NCBI RefSeq assembly: GCF_042432825.1
Contig: NZ_JBHLWN010000020.1
Location: forward strand, 1-64,000
Length of the DNA stretch: 64,000 nt
Source of the DNA: Gordoniibacillus chartarius
GTDB lineage: Bacteria; Bacillota; Bacilli; Paenibacillales; NBRC-103111
Direction: 5' to 3'
Shown in pieces: positions 50,392 through 60,231 of the stretch. How positions within the stretch are numbered: the first letter of the stretch is position 1; each line of letters starts with the position of its first letter. The translations under genes were made by a program, and so were the position numbers. The notes beneath the pieces were generated by a model. The model saw nothing but the letters and a program-made list of their open reading frames with translations, did no database searches and was not told the DNA's origin.

Positions 50392-52695
50392 TTAAACAAC
50401 ATGAATAACTAAGTCTGCCTGATACATGCCTTCCGAGAATGCGGATAAGACGACACGCCCTTTTTCTCCCGTGAACCGGATGACCGTACTCACACAGCCA
50501 TGGTACATGTGCATCCAATTGTTGTCGTAAGACTCGCTTGAACAAAGGTCACCGTTATCAACGGCAACGATCTCCGCCGGTCCGGCCACTTTGAAAGTGA
50601 CTTTGGAGCTTTCGCGGAATACCGGTATCCCTTCGCTGTCCTTTGCCCGCACGGTAAATAATTTTTGATAACCGTCCTTTGCATCCAGACGGAGCTCCTC
50701 CGCATCAAAAGCAAGTCTCACCGCCGGTCCGGCTGTTCTCAGTGTATAGCTGCATACCTCTTGCCCGCCAATGAACCCTCTTACCGTAATCGTTCCCGGC
50801 AAGTAGGGAACGAAGCCCGTCATCATCCGGTTCGGATAGGAGGCCGGTTTGTTCACATAAAGCTGTTTGCCGTTCAGCTCCACGGTTACTTCTTCGCAAT
50901 TCGTTGCGATCATATACGGAATAACCGTCTTGTTGAACTGCGGAAAGCTCCAATGGCTCGCATACCTTGGCGTGTCCCAGTGCTCTTTGACCCCTTCGTC
51001 CTGCAAGGAGTAGTCCATAACGGCCAGATAGACCATCGGCTTCTCGGACCAGTAGCTCTCGTAAAGATAAGAAAGCGGCTTACGCTCATTGTTGGTCGAG
51101 AACAGAGAACCGGCCCAGCCTTTGGCGGGATACCCCATTGATTCGCCCAAGTAATCGATACCGGTCCAGAGCATGCCGCCAATGACATAATCATGCTTTT
51201 CCACATCGATCCAAGGGACTTCGTCGCTGAAGTTCTGCATTTGATCCGGATGCCCGCGGAAGAACTGATAAGTCTCCGTACCCAAAATCAATTTATCGGG
51301 AATCGCCTCGTGGATGGCCGGATACCACTGCTCCTGATAATTGCAGCTGATCACATCGACGATCTCGCCGATTTTTCGGATCCGCTCTACTCTTTCGTGC
51401 AGGTCATAGATTTCCGTATCGCTGACTTCATCTACGAACTGCTGAATATCCTTCACTTTGGCAAGATCCGCGTTGCTTTCGTATTTAAAATGCGGATTCA
51501 TCGCATAACTAACCGGCCGGGTATCGTCGAGCGTCAGCAGATGCTCCTTCAGCATTTTCAAAATCTTAAGCATGGACTCCTGACCTTGATTTTCAACCTC
51601 GTTACCGACACCCCAAATAAAAATACACGGATGGTTACGGTCCCGCTTCACCATAATTTCCAAATCGGCCTGCCATTCCGTCTCAAAATATCTTCGGTAA
51701 GCTCCGCCGGTCCATTTGTCAAACGGCTCTTCATAGACAAGGAGTCCCAGTTCATCGCATAGATCCAGAAGTTCCGATGCCGGCATGTGGTGAGCGGTAC
51801 GGATTGCATTGCACCCCATTGCTTTGAAGGCCAGAAGCCGGTCTTTCCAGATTTCCGGCGGAACGGCGACTCCGAGACAGCCCGCATCCTGGTGAATGCA
51901 GAATCCCTTGATCTTGGTCGGATTGCCGTTCAGATACATCCCTTTGCCGGCGATCATCTCGATCTTTCTGACACCGATCCGCAAGCTGTAAGTATCCACA
52001 ACCTGCTCGTCCTCAATAAGGGACAATTCCAAATGATATAAGCTCGGCTGTTCAGGGCTCCAAAGCTTGACGTTCGGTATTTCAAGACGAATCGTTCCGT
52101 TGGCGGATTCGCTTGCAATGCGCAAATTGTCATCGGAGATACTCGCTCTTACCAAGGAAGAGACGCCGGTCAGGATGGTAACGATGCCTATATCCCCATT
52201 GATTGCCGTCTTCACATGAATTTCTTCCGGATTGAGATGATGTTGGGGCAGCTCAAGCAGCTTGACGGTTCTGTAAATGCCCGCTCCGGAATACCATCTG
52301 TCCGCCGGAAATGACGTGTTATCCACCTTAACCAGAATCCGATTGTCTCCTTCACGTATATAGCTTGTAATATCCAGCGTAAATCTGGAATAGCCGTATT
52401 TTCGCCCGCCGGCTTCAATGCCGTTTACCCATACCGTACTATTTTCATAGATCCCATCGAATTGCAGCTGATACACATAGCCTGGCTTGATTTCTCGGCA
52501 TACCCAGTTTCTTCTATACCAACCGATTCCCCACCGGTCTCTAAAGCCTTGAGGCTCGGCCTGCTTCATGCTTCTATTGATCGGAGCCGTGATGGCCCAA
52601 TCGTGCGGCAGCGTAACCGGCTTGAAGTTGTGCTCTTCCGGCTCTCCTAATGCAAATTCCCAACCGCTCATCATTTCGGTCTCGATTCTGCTCAT
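50392..52695 (-). CDS. Glycoside hydrolase family 2 (beta-galactosidase/glucuronidase-like)
   Basis: A 767-residue exo-glycosidase. An N-terminal sugar-binding domain (LPHDWAIT, GIGWYRRNW, DGIYENSTVWVNG), an immunoglobulin-like domain and the catalytic barrel follow. The acid/base glutamate is in FIWGVGNEVENQG and the nucleophile in KLILGTETYQFF. The C-terminal DUF4982-like and beta domains end at VVLSAFSEGMYQADLVI. There is no signal peptide. ATG 52695 fits AAAGGATG better than the ATG four codons upstream, which abuts the site. It is divergent from an AraC regulator, its probable activator. Exact sugar specificity is open. Confidence 0.9.
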   Translation of the reverse strand: MSRIETEMMSGWEFALGEPEEHNFKPVTLPHDWAITAPINRSMKQAEPQGFRDRWGIGWYRRNWVCREIKPGYVYQLQFDGIYENSTVWVNGIEAGGRKYGYSRFTLDITSYIREGDNRILVKVDNTSFPADRWYSGAGIYRTVKLLELPQHHLNPEEIHVKTAINGDIGIVTILTGVSSLVRASISDDNLRIASESANGTIRLEIPNVKLWSPEQPSLYHLELSLIEDEQVVDTYSLRIGVRKIEMIAGKGMYLNGNPTKIKGFCIHQDAGCLGVAVPPEIWKDRLLAFKAMGCNAIRTAHHMPASELLDLCDELGLLVYEEPFDKWTGGAYRRYFETEWQADLEIMVKRDRNHPCIFIWGVGNEVENQGQESMLKILKMLKEHLLTLDDTRPVSYAMNPHFKYESNADLAKVKDIQQFVDEVSDTEIYDLHERVERIRKIGEIVDVISCNYQEQWYPAIHEAIPDKLILGTETYQFFRGHPDQMQNFSDEVPWIDVEKHDYVIGGMLWTGIDYLGESMGYPAKGWAGSLFSTNNERKPLSYLYESYWSEKPMVYLAVMDYSLQDEGVKEHWDTPRYASHWSFPQFNKTVIPYMIATNCEEVTVELNGKQLYVNKPASYPNRMMTGFVPYLPGTITVRGFIGGQEVCSYTLRTAGPAVRLAFDAEELRLDAKDGYQKLFTVRAKDSEGIPVFRESSKVTFKVAGPAEIVAVDNGDLCSSESYDNNWMHMYHGCVSTVIRFTGEKGRVVLSAFSEGMYQADLVIHVV

Positions 52696-52770
52696 ACCGA
52701 TGAACATCCTTTCGTTGCCTTAACGGCTGCAACTTTGTTATATTCACATTATAAAGTTTGATATTGCAGC

Positions 52771-52812
52771 CTAACAATCTAACAATATTAAGTATCACAT
52801 TAAAATATTAAG
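52771..52812. promoter_or_regulatory. Direct repeats between GH2 and AraC genes
   Basis: CTAACAAT twice in tandem (52771-52778, 52779-52786) and AATATTAAG twice (52784-52792, 52804-52812), a layout suited to AraC-family binding; the second copy may also serve as part of the ribosome site of the AraC gene. Confidence 0.4.
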
Positions 52813-52820
52813 GTGATCGA

Positions 52821-53645
52821 ATGTACAAGAGGCGCATACCCGTCATTACGGAATCGGATAAGGAGCTGCCCTATTACCTGGTTGATGTGGGATCGAATTG
52901 GAATCAAGAACATATCGTGCGGCCCAACGGGTACTTGTACCAGTGGATTCAATGCGTTCAAGGCGAAGGGGAGTTGCTGACGGAAGGCAAGACGTTTCGA
53001 GTGAAGGAAGGGACTGCGATGCTTCTGTTCAAAGGGGTCCCCCATGAATATTACGCCGTAAGCCCTTCCTGGATCGTGGATTGGGTCGTCTTCGACGGCC
53101 ATCAGGTGGAGTCATTTTTAAAGCAAACGGCCGGGATTCACACCAACGGCGTATTTTATGTATCCAGGCCCGATCTGTTTGCTTCGAAAATCCAAAGCTT
53201 ATTTGACATTGAACAATTGAACGGTACGTTAACCAGCCTCCAAGGCTCCAGCGTCATTTACTCTCTTCTTACGGACATCGTTCAATACACGTCAATGAGT
53301 CCCAACAATAGCGCCAACAGCTTAAATTTCAAACTGAAGCCGTTATTCGATTATATTGAACGGAACTTTAACAAGCCTCTTACGCTGGAAGATATGGCCG
53401 AGATTACCGGAGTTACGCCGCAGCACTTATGTACCGTATTTAAGAAAACGACCAACATAAGGATCTTCCAATACATTAACTCCGTAAGAATCAAGAAAAG
53501 CAAAGAGCTTCTGCTGCAAAATCCTCACATGCAAATCAAAGAAATTGCAGCTCTGGCCGGTTTCGAGGATGCGAACTATTTCTGCTCCGTCTTTAAAAAA
53601 TTTGAACAGCTAAGTCCGAACCAATTCAGGAAAATCCATTACTGA
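52821..53645 (+). CDS. AraC-family transcriptional regulator
   Basis: A 274-residue cytoplasmic regulator, probably activating the divergent GH2 gene. An N-terminal cupin-like domain (QWIQCVQGEGELLTEGKTFRVKEGTAMLLF, VPHEYYAVS) is followed by two helix-turn-helix units: LTLEDMAEITGVTPQHLCTVFKK and IKEIAALAGFEDANYFCSVFKKFEQLSPNQFR. The ATG follows AAGGTGATC. Confidence 0.92.
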   Translation: MYKRRIPVITESDKELPYYLVDVGSNWNQEHIVRPNGYLYQWIQCVQGEGELLTEGKTFRVKEGTAMLLFKGVPHEYYAVSPSWIVDWVVFDGHQVESFLKQTAGIHTNGVFYVSRPDLFASKIQSLFDIEQLNGTLTSLQGSSVIYSLLTDIVQYTSMSPNNSANSLNFKLKPLFDYIERNFNKPLTLEDMAEITGVTPQHLCTVFKKTTNIRIFQYINSVRIKKSKELLLQNPHMQIKEIAALAGFEDANYFCSVFKKFEQLSPNQFRKIHY

Positions 53646-53686
53646 ACAACGGTTCGCTTTCGTTCAACTAGTCTTCCTGAGCAAAT

Positions 53687-54214
53687 TCATTGACTATAAA
53701 GCATTTTTGCACGATCAACGTTTATTGGTTCATGGGTGGGGATTTCAATAAAATAATCTAACTGCCAGTTCTGAGTTTTTTGAGCCTGACGGCTTGTAGG
53801 CCTGTCCCATGGCGGATATACTCGTATTCCACGCTTTCCGCCGCTACCATGATTTGAAACGATATTGAATTGCAACAGTGCGTCTTTGGGGAATACGAAC
53901 TGTCCAAACCGATTACCATCCCTTGTACTAATTACAAAGTAATCCACTTCTTCTGACCCATCATAAGGTTGAGTTGTGCCGTCTCCCGTTCTCCGCCACA
54001 ATGTGACGAATTGTCCCATTTTGGAGGGAGTCACTTTTGCCGCACGAAATCGGATTATACGATTATTTGCTTGAAACAAATAGGCCCCGTATTCCGAATT
54101 TTGAACTTCTCCGCAGAGGTCGGAACAATCAAATTCACACACGTTGTAGACCAATTCTATAGCAGCAAGCAGATCACGATGAATGCCGCCTATTTTCCTA
54201 TCTATCTGAACCAC
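53687..54214 (-). CDS. MepB-family protein
   Basis: A 175-residue member of the family named after MepB of the Staphylococcus mepRAB locus; its biochemical function is not known. Visible features are SEYGAYLFQANNRIIRFRAAKVTPSKMGQFVTLW, DYFVISTRDGNRFGQFVFPKDAL and GIRVYPPWD with a C-terminal DYFIEI. The start is GTG with GAGGAG close upstream. No MepA or MepR homologue is adjacent. Confidence 0.88.
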   Translation of the reverse strand: MVQIDRKIGGIHRDLLAAIELVYNVCEFDCSDLCGEVQNSEYGAYLFQANNRIIRFRAAKVTPSKMGQFVTLWRRTGDGTTQPYDGSEEVDYFVISTRDGNRFGQFVFPKDALLQFNIVSNHGSGGKRGIRVYPPWDRPTSRQAQKTQNWQLDYFIEIPTHEPINVDRAKMLYSQ

Positions 54215-54258
54215 CGCTCCTCAAAAAAAAATGATGAATCCGAATCCCCGCCTTTCCT

Positions 54259-55128
54259 TTAGTGAATATCGTGCTTCTTGAAGCTTCCGCCTTTGACTTC
54301 TGCAACGTCGTACACCATAACAAAGGCACTTGGGTCAATTTCATAAATAATTTCCTTCATTTTGCTTTCTTCCAATCGATTAATGACGCAAGTAATTTCC
54401 TTGAAATGTTCGTTGGAATATCCCCCTTGCACGAGATTATATGTTGCACCGCGCCCTAACCGGTCACGAATGGTTTCTACCATGCTTTCCGGGTCTTTAG
54501 TAATAATTTTAAACGTTTTGGCTCCGCTTAAGCCTTCTTCAACAATATGAATCACTTTAGAGGCAATAAAATAAGCAATACCTGATAAAATAGCCCCTTG
54601 CAGTCCAAATACCGTCGAGACGACAATAAATACGAACATGTTAAGGAACAAGATAAGATCGCTCGTACCGAAAGGCAATTTTCGTGAGAGTAACACGGCT
54701 AACATATCGATACCGTCCAATGCGCCGCCATTGCGCAAGGCCAGACCCATACCAAAACCGATGATAATTCCCCCGACAACAGTGATCAGCAGCGTATCGC
54801 CTTCAATGATAGGCGAGATGTTATGCATGACGACAGTGCCGATGGCCAGCGAAGCAATACCGAGCACGGAATAAATCGCAAAGCTTTTTCCAATTTGCTT
54901 ATATCCTAAATAAATAAACGGAATATTAAGAAGCGCGATTAAGATTCCTAGAGGTAATCCGATAAGCTCCGACCCGACGATGCTTAGACCGGTCACGCCG
55001 CCGTCGGATACGTTGTTCGGAATTAATACCGCTTCAAGTCCATAGGCTGTTATAAATGCGCCGGCTATCACAGCTAATCCTCGTAAAACTTTTTTTAATA
55101 AGGCAGGTTGTTTGTGCTCTGTTTTCAT
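54259..55128 (-). CDS. YitT-family membrane protein with DUF2179 domain (copy 2)
   Basis: A 289-residue paralogue of the protein at 34864-35778. Shared motifs are LIPNNVSDGGVTGLSIVGSEL, NIPFIYLGYKQIGKSFAIY and NGGALDGIDMLAVLLSRKLPFGTSD. The cytoplasmic domain IRDRLGRGATYNLVQGGYSNEHFKEITCVINRLEESKMKEI follows. The N-terminal tail is short. AT content is higher than in copy 1. It stands alone after a gene-free 200-bp stretch with no features I recognise. Confidence 0.9.
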   Translation of the reverse strand: MKTEHKQPALLKKVLRGLAVIAGAFITAYGLEAVLIPNNVSDGGVTGLSIVGSELIGLPLGILIALLNIPFIYLGYKQIGKSFAIYSVLGIASLAIGTVVMHNISPIIEGDTLLITVVGGIIIGFGMGLALRNGGALDGIDMLAVLLSRKLPFGTSDLILFLNMFVFIVVSTVFGLQGAILSGIAYFIASKVIHIVEEGLSGAKTFKIITKDPESMVETIRDRLGRGATYNLVQGGYSNEHFKEITCVINRLEESKMKEIIYEIDPSAFVMVYDVAEVKGGSFKKHDIH

Positions 55129-55332
55129 TTAGTGACCTCATTTTGTATAATTTTATTCCCGTAACCCCGTTATTTTCTTTCCTTTTGATGGAATTACAAG
55201 CATTCTTTAATTTTACCTGATATCGATTAAAATATCACATTCCGCAAAAGCTGAACGGGAAAAGACCGTCCGAGCGTTCTCGGCGGCCTCACGATGTGAA
55301 TTCCGAACTATCGTACCGCTGATCGACACCAA

Positions 55333-55767
55333 TTACTTATAAAAGTGCTTTCGTTTTACAAATAAGTACACAAGAATAATTAGCGGCCAACTGGTATTAC
55401 CAAAATAAACGGAATCCTGGGTTTTCGAGAAAAGAACTGAACTGATTAGAAAAAAGTAGATACAGTACATTTGAAAGATACAATAAGCCCATCGATTCTG
55501 AGCTAGTATTCCATAAGCTGTGAACCAAAAAAAGGCAGAAACCACAATCCTGGCAACAATCTCAGGCATCCATGGCCATCCATGTGCGACAGCAATTCCA
55601 GGATATATTTCAATATTAAAGAGCGGATCAAGTAAAGTTGAACTAAAAACAAGTATTGAAGAAATAATCATTAATGCTCCAATGAGCTTTAAAAAATAGG
55701 GAGGCTGCGATTGATTCCGTACTCGGCTCTCGCGAAACGATAAACGTTTTTTTATTTCATGTACCAT
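55333..55767 (-). CDS. Hypothetical four-helix membrane protein
   Basis: A 144-residue protein with four hydrophobic segments (about 27-46, 62-85, 92-112, 118-135) and the motif GIAVAHGWPWMPEIVARIVVSAFFW. The N-terminus is basic. ATG 55767 follows GGAAGGAGA. I do not recognise the family; AT-richer than neighbours, as is the next gene, so this stretch may be a later acquisition. Confidence 0.7.
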   Translation of the reverse strand: MVHEIKKRLSFRESRVRNQSQPPYFLKLIGALMIISSILVFSSTLLDPLFNIEIYPGIAVAHGWPWMPEIVARIVVSAFFWFTAYGILAQNRWAYCIFQMYCIYFFLISSVLFSKTQDSVYFGNTSWPLIILVYLFVKRKHFYK

Positions 55768-55963
55768 CGATATCTCCTTCCTGTCCCCTACCATATTACC
55801 ACATTTTGGGCCCAAACTGCCCGAAAACGCAGCGACGGCAGCCGATCGTTTTGGCCGGCCGCCGTCGTGTCATGCTTGAACTATAGTATCCCCTGCTTCG
55901 ATTATTCTTGTAGTTGTTCCGTCTCGCAATGATTGCAGCGACCCTTTAGCATAAAATTCCACG

Positions 55964-56383
55964 TTAGATGTCTTTTTTCATAAAATACCTCTTGTTCCCT
56001 TGTAACGGAGTATTTTCAAGGATACCGAAGGTAACATATCCATGCCGCCAGTAAAATTCAGGCGCATGAAAATCGAACGTATCCAAATGGATCAGATTGG
56101 CGCCGGATTCCTTGGCTGACATCTCCAATTGTTGAAGCAGCATCCGTCCGATTCCTTGGCCTCTTCTCCCTTCCTCGACCCATAAAATGTCTAAAAAAAC
56201 TGCTTCTCCAAACCTGTGGCTGAGTAGTCCGGCTATAACCGCCTCGTTCTCATCGTATACAATAAAATTAAAAGGCTCATAGCTAGCTGATTCATTATTG
56301 ATTTGATTATAACGATAGAGTTCGTTTCTAACTGTTCCAAGGTCTTCGCAATTCTCGTCGGTTATTTTTCTTATAGTAAACAC
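55964..56383 (-). CDS. GNAT-family N-acetyltransferase
   Basis: A 139-residue acetyl-CoA-dependent acetyltransferase. The acetyl-CoA loop is WVEEGRRGQGIGRMLLQQLE (R/Q-x-x-G-x-G/A), followed by GANLIHLDTFDFHAPEFYWRHGY with the late Tyr typical of the fold. The best start is the GTG at 56383, eight bases after AAGGAG; the frame opens at 56392. Substrate unknown. A GC-rich inverted repeat at about 55831-55868 lies downstream and may terminate it. Confidence 0.88.
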   Translation of the reverse strand: MFTIRKITDENCEDLGTVRNELYRYNQINNESASYEPFNFIVYDENEAVIAGLLSHRFGEAVFLDILWVEEGRRGQGIGRMLLQQLEMSAKESGANLIHLDTFDFHAPEFYWRHGYVTFGILENTPLQGNKRYFMKKDI

Positions 56384-56422
56384 GCTTCTCACTCCTTGTT
56401 TTCAAGCTTGCAAGGCAGGACT

Positions 56423-56911
56423 TCATGGACGATGACATACGTTAACGACCTGTCCCTTCGTCATGGCGACCAATTCACTGGGGGACAACTGAAAGACTGC
56501 TTTGGGGTGGCCTGCAGCCGCCCAGATCGTCGGGAATTCTAGTAAATCTTCATCAATAAAAGTTGCAAGAGGGGTTTTATGACCGACTGGTGCAACCCCG
56601 CCGATGACAAAACCGGTATGCTCGCGTACGAAATCGGCATCTGCTTTGGCGAGCGTATCGCCAGCCAGCCCGCTCGCCTTTTGAACGTCGACCCGATTCA
56701 CACCGCTGGCAACCACGAGCAGCGGCCTGCCGGATCTTTCCAGCCGGAATATGATAGACTTGGCAATCTGTGCCTGGCTGCAACCGATTGCATTGGCAGC
56801 ATCCTGGGCAGTGCGGGCGTCGTCCGGAAGCTCCACGATTTGATGCTGATACCCGAGCACCCGAAGTGCACTCTGTACCTGTTGGATACTTTCCTTGTAT
56901 GGATGCCTCAC
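56423..56911 (-). CDS. YbaK/EbsC-family aminoacyl-tRNA deacylase
   Basis: A 162-residue trans-editing domain protein that in this family removes mischarged amino acids from tRNA. Motifs: DDARTAQDAANAIGCSQAQIAKSIIFR, GRPLLVVASGVNRVDVQKAS and TGFVIGGVAPVGHKTPLATFIDEDL (the GG-P-G region of the active site). The GTG start follows GAGGAGAAG. It lies behind the GNAT gene's upstream region on the same strand; whether they are co-transcribed is unclear. Confidence 0.9.
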   Translation of the reverse strand: MRHPYKESIQQVQSALRVLGYQHQIVELPDDARTAQDAANAIGCSQAQIAKSIIFRLERSGRPLLVVASGVNRVDVQKASGLAGDTLAKADADFVREHTGFVIGGVAPVGHKTPLATFIDEDLLEFPTIWAAAGHPKAVFQLSPSELVAMTKGQVVNVCHRP

Positions 56912-56999
56912 TCGTCTTCTCCTCGCTTTTTCTTGTTATTATCACACCCGCTCCTACCTAAAACTAGTACCCGAAAGGAGAATTTTCAGGCGGTTCATT

Positions 57000-57523
57000 C
57001 GGCTACTACAGTGAAAGCTCTCCCGCAAAACAAGAAAACGGCTTGCGCCGTCCTTGGACGAGTATATTTACGGCGTTAATCTGATTGTGCAAAATAGTGC
57101 TTGTTGCTTGGCGTCTTCAGCACGGAGTCATTTGTAGAAGAATGCCTGCAAAATTGCAGGAACCAGAGTCTGGCTGGTTTTCCACAGCTCGATTACTGCG
57201 ATTTTACATTCGTTTTTTTTAAAAACAGCCCGACAAGGGCTTAAACCGCACAGATTCCTGTACATTCTCCTAGGCATTTGCTCTACACGTCCCGGACACG
57301 GTAAAGATTCCTGTATATTTACACGGATTTTTGCTCATAAACGATCAACTAGACATAAGACCGCTCTGAAAAGAGCAGTGTGAAGCGTCTCACATGACCC
57401 CAGACGATCGGTACCGTATACGTAAGTCCAAGAGATCGTTCGGAACTGCTACCTCACCGAAGCGAGTACGATATTTTACAACTTATTCACAGAAATTTGA
57501 CCCACATAATTTCCCAACCACCA
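57000..57523. repeat. Gene-free region with imperfect tandem repeats
   Basis: Two copies of an AGATTCCTGTA(C/T)ATT...TTTGCTC unit at 57252-57289 and 57305-57342, 53 bp apart, in a region without credible genes. A short TGCAAAATTGCA inverted repeat lies near 57150-57161 (CCTGCAAAATTGCAGG). Nothing else recognised. Confidence 0.45.
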
Positions 57524-57552
57524 AAAAAAGGCACTGCCCGCGGCAGTGCCTT
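57524..57552 (-). terminator. Intrinsic terminator of the transglutaminase-like gene
   Basis: On the minus strand GGCACTGCC-GCG-GGCAGTGCC followed by TTTTTTT. Confidence 0.88.
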
Positions 57553-57588
57553 ACATCACCCAATTCGCGTTATCCGTTTGCTGAATTT

Positions 57589-58197
57589 CTACAAGTCCGT
57601 TGGTAAACGATGAAGATACATACTTATTAAATCTGTACTCTGTTTGAGTGCGGTAACGGTTTTAGGATTGGGAAGTGTATATATGGTTTTGTAATCAATT
57701 TCTTTATATTCTTCCCGAACAGCAAAAGCCAGCTTTTCATCCGTTAGAGAAAAGTCCGCATTGACACCAACTTTATTTCCGCGCGCATCCAGACGAATCC
57801 ATTTTTCTTCGGATTTCAGAAAGACCGCATTGAGAGCGTGAATGCAGTACCCGGTGTCAGGTGTGTCACCTAATGTTAGACGTTGATAACAAAATCCTGC
57901 TGGAATCCCTCTGCTCCTTAAGATAGCGCACAATAAGTTTGACTTAGCATAACAGATCCCTTCTTTGAAATAGAGGACTTCCGAAGCTTTGGACGTTATT
58001 CTTGAACTTTGAATATCCCACGAATGAGAGATTTCATCTCGAACAAACTCATAAGCTTTTTTTACAAAACCGACTTCACCGGATAAAGATTCCGAATATA
58101 ATTCGGCTGCTTTTTCCTTAATGGATAGATGGCTAAAGTCGACTTCTTCCGTCTCCATCAAATAGTCTTGAAGTGAATTTGATTCGCAGTTTAACAA
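57589..58197 (-). CDS. Transglutaminase-like (papain-fold) protein
   Basis: A 202-residue cytoplasmic transglutaminase-superfamily protein. The catalytic triad is visible: Cys in FKEGICYAKSNLLCAILRSRGIPAGFCYQ (about residue 84), His in YCIHALNAVFL (about 119) and Asp in WIRLDARGN (about 136). The start is a TTG seven bases after GGAGG. The substrate is unknown; no partner gene is adjacent. A strong terminator follows. Confidence 0.87.
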   Translation of the reverse strand: MLNCESNSLQDYLMETEEVDFSHLSIKEKAAELYSESLSGEVGFVKKAYEFVRDEISHSWDIQSSRITSKASEVLYFKEGICYAKSNLLCAILRSRGIPAGFCYQRLTLGDTPDTGYCIHALNAVFLKSEEKWIRLDARGNKVGVNADFSLTDEKLAFAVREEYKEIDYKTIYTLPNPKTVTALKQSTDLISMYLHRLPTDL

Positions 58198-58361
58198 ATT
58201 GCATCCTCCCCCAACCGCTATACCGAGTTTTAACCCACGACCATCGGAATAATCATACGAGAATTTGAATAATTATTCAAATGCATGAATGGTTCAGCAT
58301 CTCTTCGAACCAAGCTTTGGCGAACGAATAAGCCACCGTCACTTTATGTTCTCGAAGAGGA

Positions 58362-58407
58362 AAAAAAGCCAAGGCCGATATCGCGCAGTGGCCGGCTTGG
58401 CTTTTTT
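58362..58407. terminator. Terminator of the second ABC exporter operon
   Basis: AAAAAAGCCAAG / CTTGGCTTTTTT, a 12-bp stem with T runs on both strands, downstream of the exporter on the minus strand. Confidence 0.85.
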
Positions 58408-58440
58408 GTTCATATAGTTTGGCGGGCGGAACGGTCAAGG

Positions 58441-60231
58441 TCAGCCTTCCTCGTCCTCGCCGTTCCACAGCTTGCGGAACGATGAGCTTCGGGAGAGCAG
58501 CTCCTCCGCCGTTCCTTCGGCTTCAATCCGTCCGTTATTCATCAGAATAATATGGTCGGCACGGGCGAGCGCCGCCTTCCGGTGTGACACGACGAGACAT
58601 GTCGCATCGCCGCGGCTCTCGAACATCCGGTCCCACAGCTTCCGTTCCGTCTCCACATCGAGTGCGCTCGACAAATCGTCGAAAACGTACAGCTCCGCGT
58701 CCCTGACCAGCATTCTGGCGGCAGCCGTACGCTGGGCCTGTCCTCCCGACAGCTTGATGCCGCGCGGCCCGATGACCGTTTCAAGCCCTTCCTGCAAATG
58801 CGGCACATCGTCTTCGAGCACCGCCGAATGGATCGCTTTCTGCAGGTTGCCGTCCCGCTGCGGATAGCCGAGCAATATATTATCCTTCAGCTTGTCGCTG
58901 TACAGCCGTGGAATTTGCGCCGTATAGGCGCTTCGCGGCGGTACGAAGAAATCGCCCGGCTTGTCGACGAGCCTCCCGTTCCAGCGAATATTGCCTGCCT
59001 CTTTCGGCAGCAGTCCGAGCAAAGTCCTTATCAGCGTCGTTTTGCCCGAACCGATCGTGCCCGTGATGACTGTAAATGAGCCTCGGCGCAAAACCAGATC
59101 GATGCCCTCAATGCCTCGTCCGGATTCGGGATACCGGTACGTCAGCCCCGTCGCCTCAAGCCGCCCGAGCCGTTCGAAGGCTGGTCCTTCGCCATCTGCA
59201 CCCGCGTCCGACTTATCGTCCGCAGACTTTGTATCCCTCTTATTCAAATACAGGGGATTGAAGGCCGTTAGCACTTGCGCGGGCGCACCCTGAAGCAAAG
59301 AGGTCAAACGGGCGAAGCCGACCGACATTTGTTTGAAGAACGTCATAAACTTCCCAACATTGGAGATAAGCTGTGTTACAAACGTCAAATAGTACACAAA
59401 CAGTGAAAAGTCCCCAACCGTAAACGCTCCGGCTCGCATCTTGTAGCCGGCCAGCAGCAGTATGAGTCCGGTTCCGATGTTGACCGAATTCGTAAATACG
59501 GAATCGAGCGCCTCGCTCATCAGCCTATCCCGCACCATCGTCCGGCGGCGTTCCTCGCTCAGACGCGTAAACCGCTCGACGAGACGCTTTTCCGCCCTCG
59601 CGATCTGAATCGCTTGCACGTTGCCGAACATTTCGCTGATCGCGCCCGTTACTTTGGCCGTCGCCTCTCTACTGGCGGCACGGTATTTTTGCAAACGGGC
59701 CGTCGCCAGCTGGGCTGCCGTAACGACGACAATGAGCGGCACAAACACAAGCAAAGTCAGCATGGCGTCGATGCGGATCAGAATATAGCTGGAAACAACC
59801 GCAAACGCAATCATGCCAAACACGTCGACAGACCAGCTCGCCGCTTCCTCCGTTTGATCGACGTCGTCGCGGAAATGGCTGATCGCTTCGCCCGGCGACA
59901 CCGGAATCGCTTTGGCCCCGGGCTCCTTCAGCACATGCTCAAGCATATTGCGGCGCAGCAGCATGCCGATTCGGAAGCGGGAATGTACGTCCGTGATGAA
60001 GCCGACGATAATAAGAGCAACCCGTCCCAATGACGCGGCGACAAACAGCGCGATGATGCCCCATATGCCGACGAGCGATGCGCCGGAGCCGGCCAGCTCG
60101 TCGAAGAACGCCTTCGTGAGCAAGCCCGGCACGATCGGGGCCATATGAATCATCGTCCACGCCAGCACGTTGATGAGATAAATGCCGAAGCGGTATCGGA
60201 TTAGCCGGTACAGAAACGAATACGTGTTCAT
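58441..60231 (-). CDS. ABC exporter half-transporter, degenerate-site subunit
   Basis: A 596-residue membrane plus ATPase subunit of a heterodimeric exporter. Walker A GTIGSGKTTLIRTLL, signature LSGGQAQRTAAARML, Walker B LYVFDDLSSALDVETE with Asp in place of the catalytic Glu. Six helices lie within residues 10-310. It overlaps the upstream subunit by ATGA (60228-60231). Together they form the second exporter of this type in the window. Substrate is unknown. Confidence 0.9.
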   Translation of the reverse strand: MNTYSFLYRLIRYRFGIYLINVLAWTMIHMAPIVPGLLTKAFFDELAGSGASLVGIWGIIALFVAASLGRVALIIVGFITDVHSRFRIGMLLRRNMLEHVLKEPGAKAIPVSPGEAISHFRDDVDQTEEAASWSVDVFGMIAFAVVSSYILIRIDAMLTLLVFVPLIVVVTAAQLATARLQKYRAASREATAKVTGAISEMFGNVQAIQIARAEKRLVERFTRLSEERRRTMVRDRLMSEALDSVFTNSVNIGTGLILLLAGYKMRAGAFTVGDFSLFVYYLTFVTQLISNVGKFMTFFKQMSVGFARLTSLLQGAPAQVLTAFNPLYLNKRDTKSADDKSDAGADGEGPAFERLGRLEATGLTYRYPESGRGIEGIDLVLRRGSFTVITGTIGSGKTTLIRTLLGLLPKEAGNIRWNGRLVDKPGDFFVPPRSAYTAQIPRLYSDKLKDNILLGYPQRDGNLQKAIHSAVLEDDVPHLQEGLETVIGPRGIKLSGGQAQRTAAARMLVRDAELYVFDDLSSALDVETERKLWDRMFESRGDATCLVVSHRKAALARADHIILMNNGRIEAEGTAEELLSRSSSFRKLWNGEDEEG

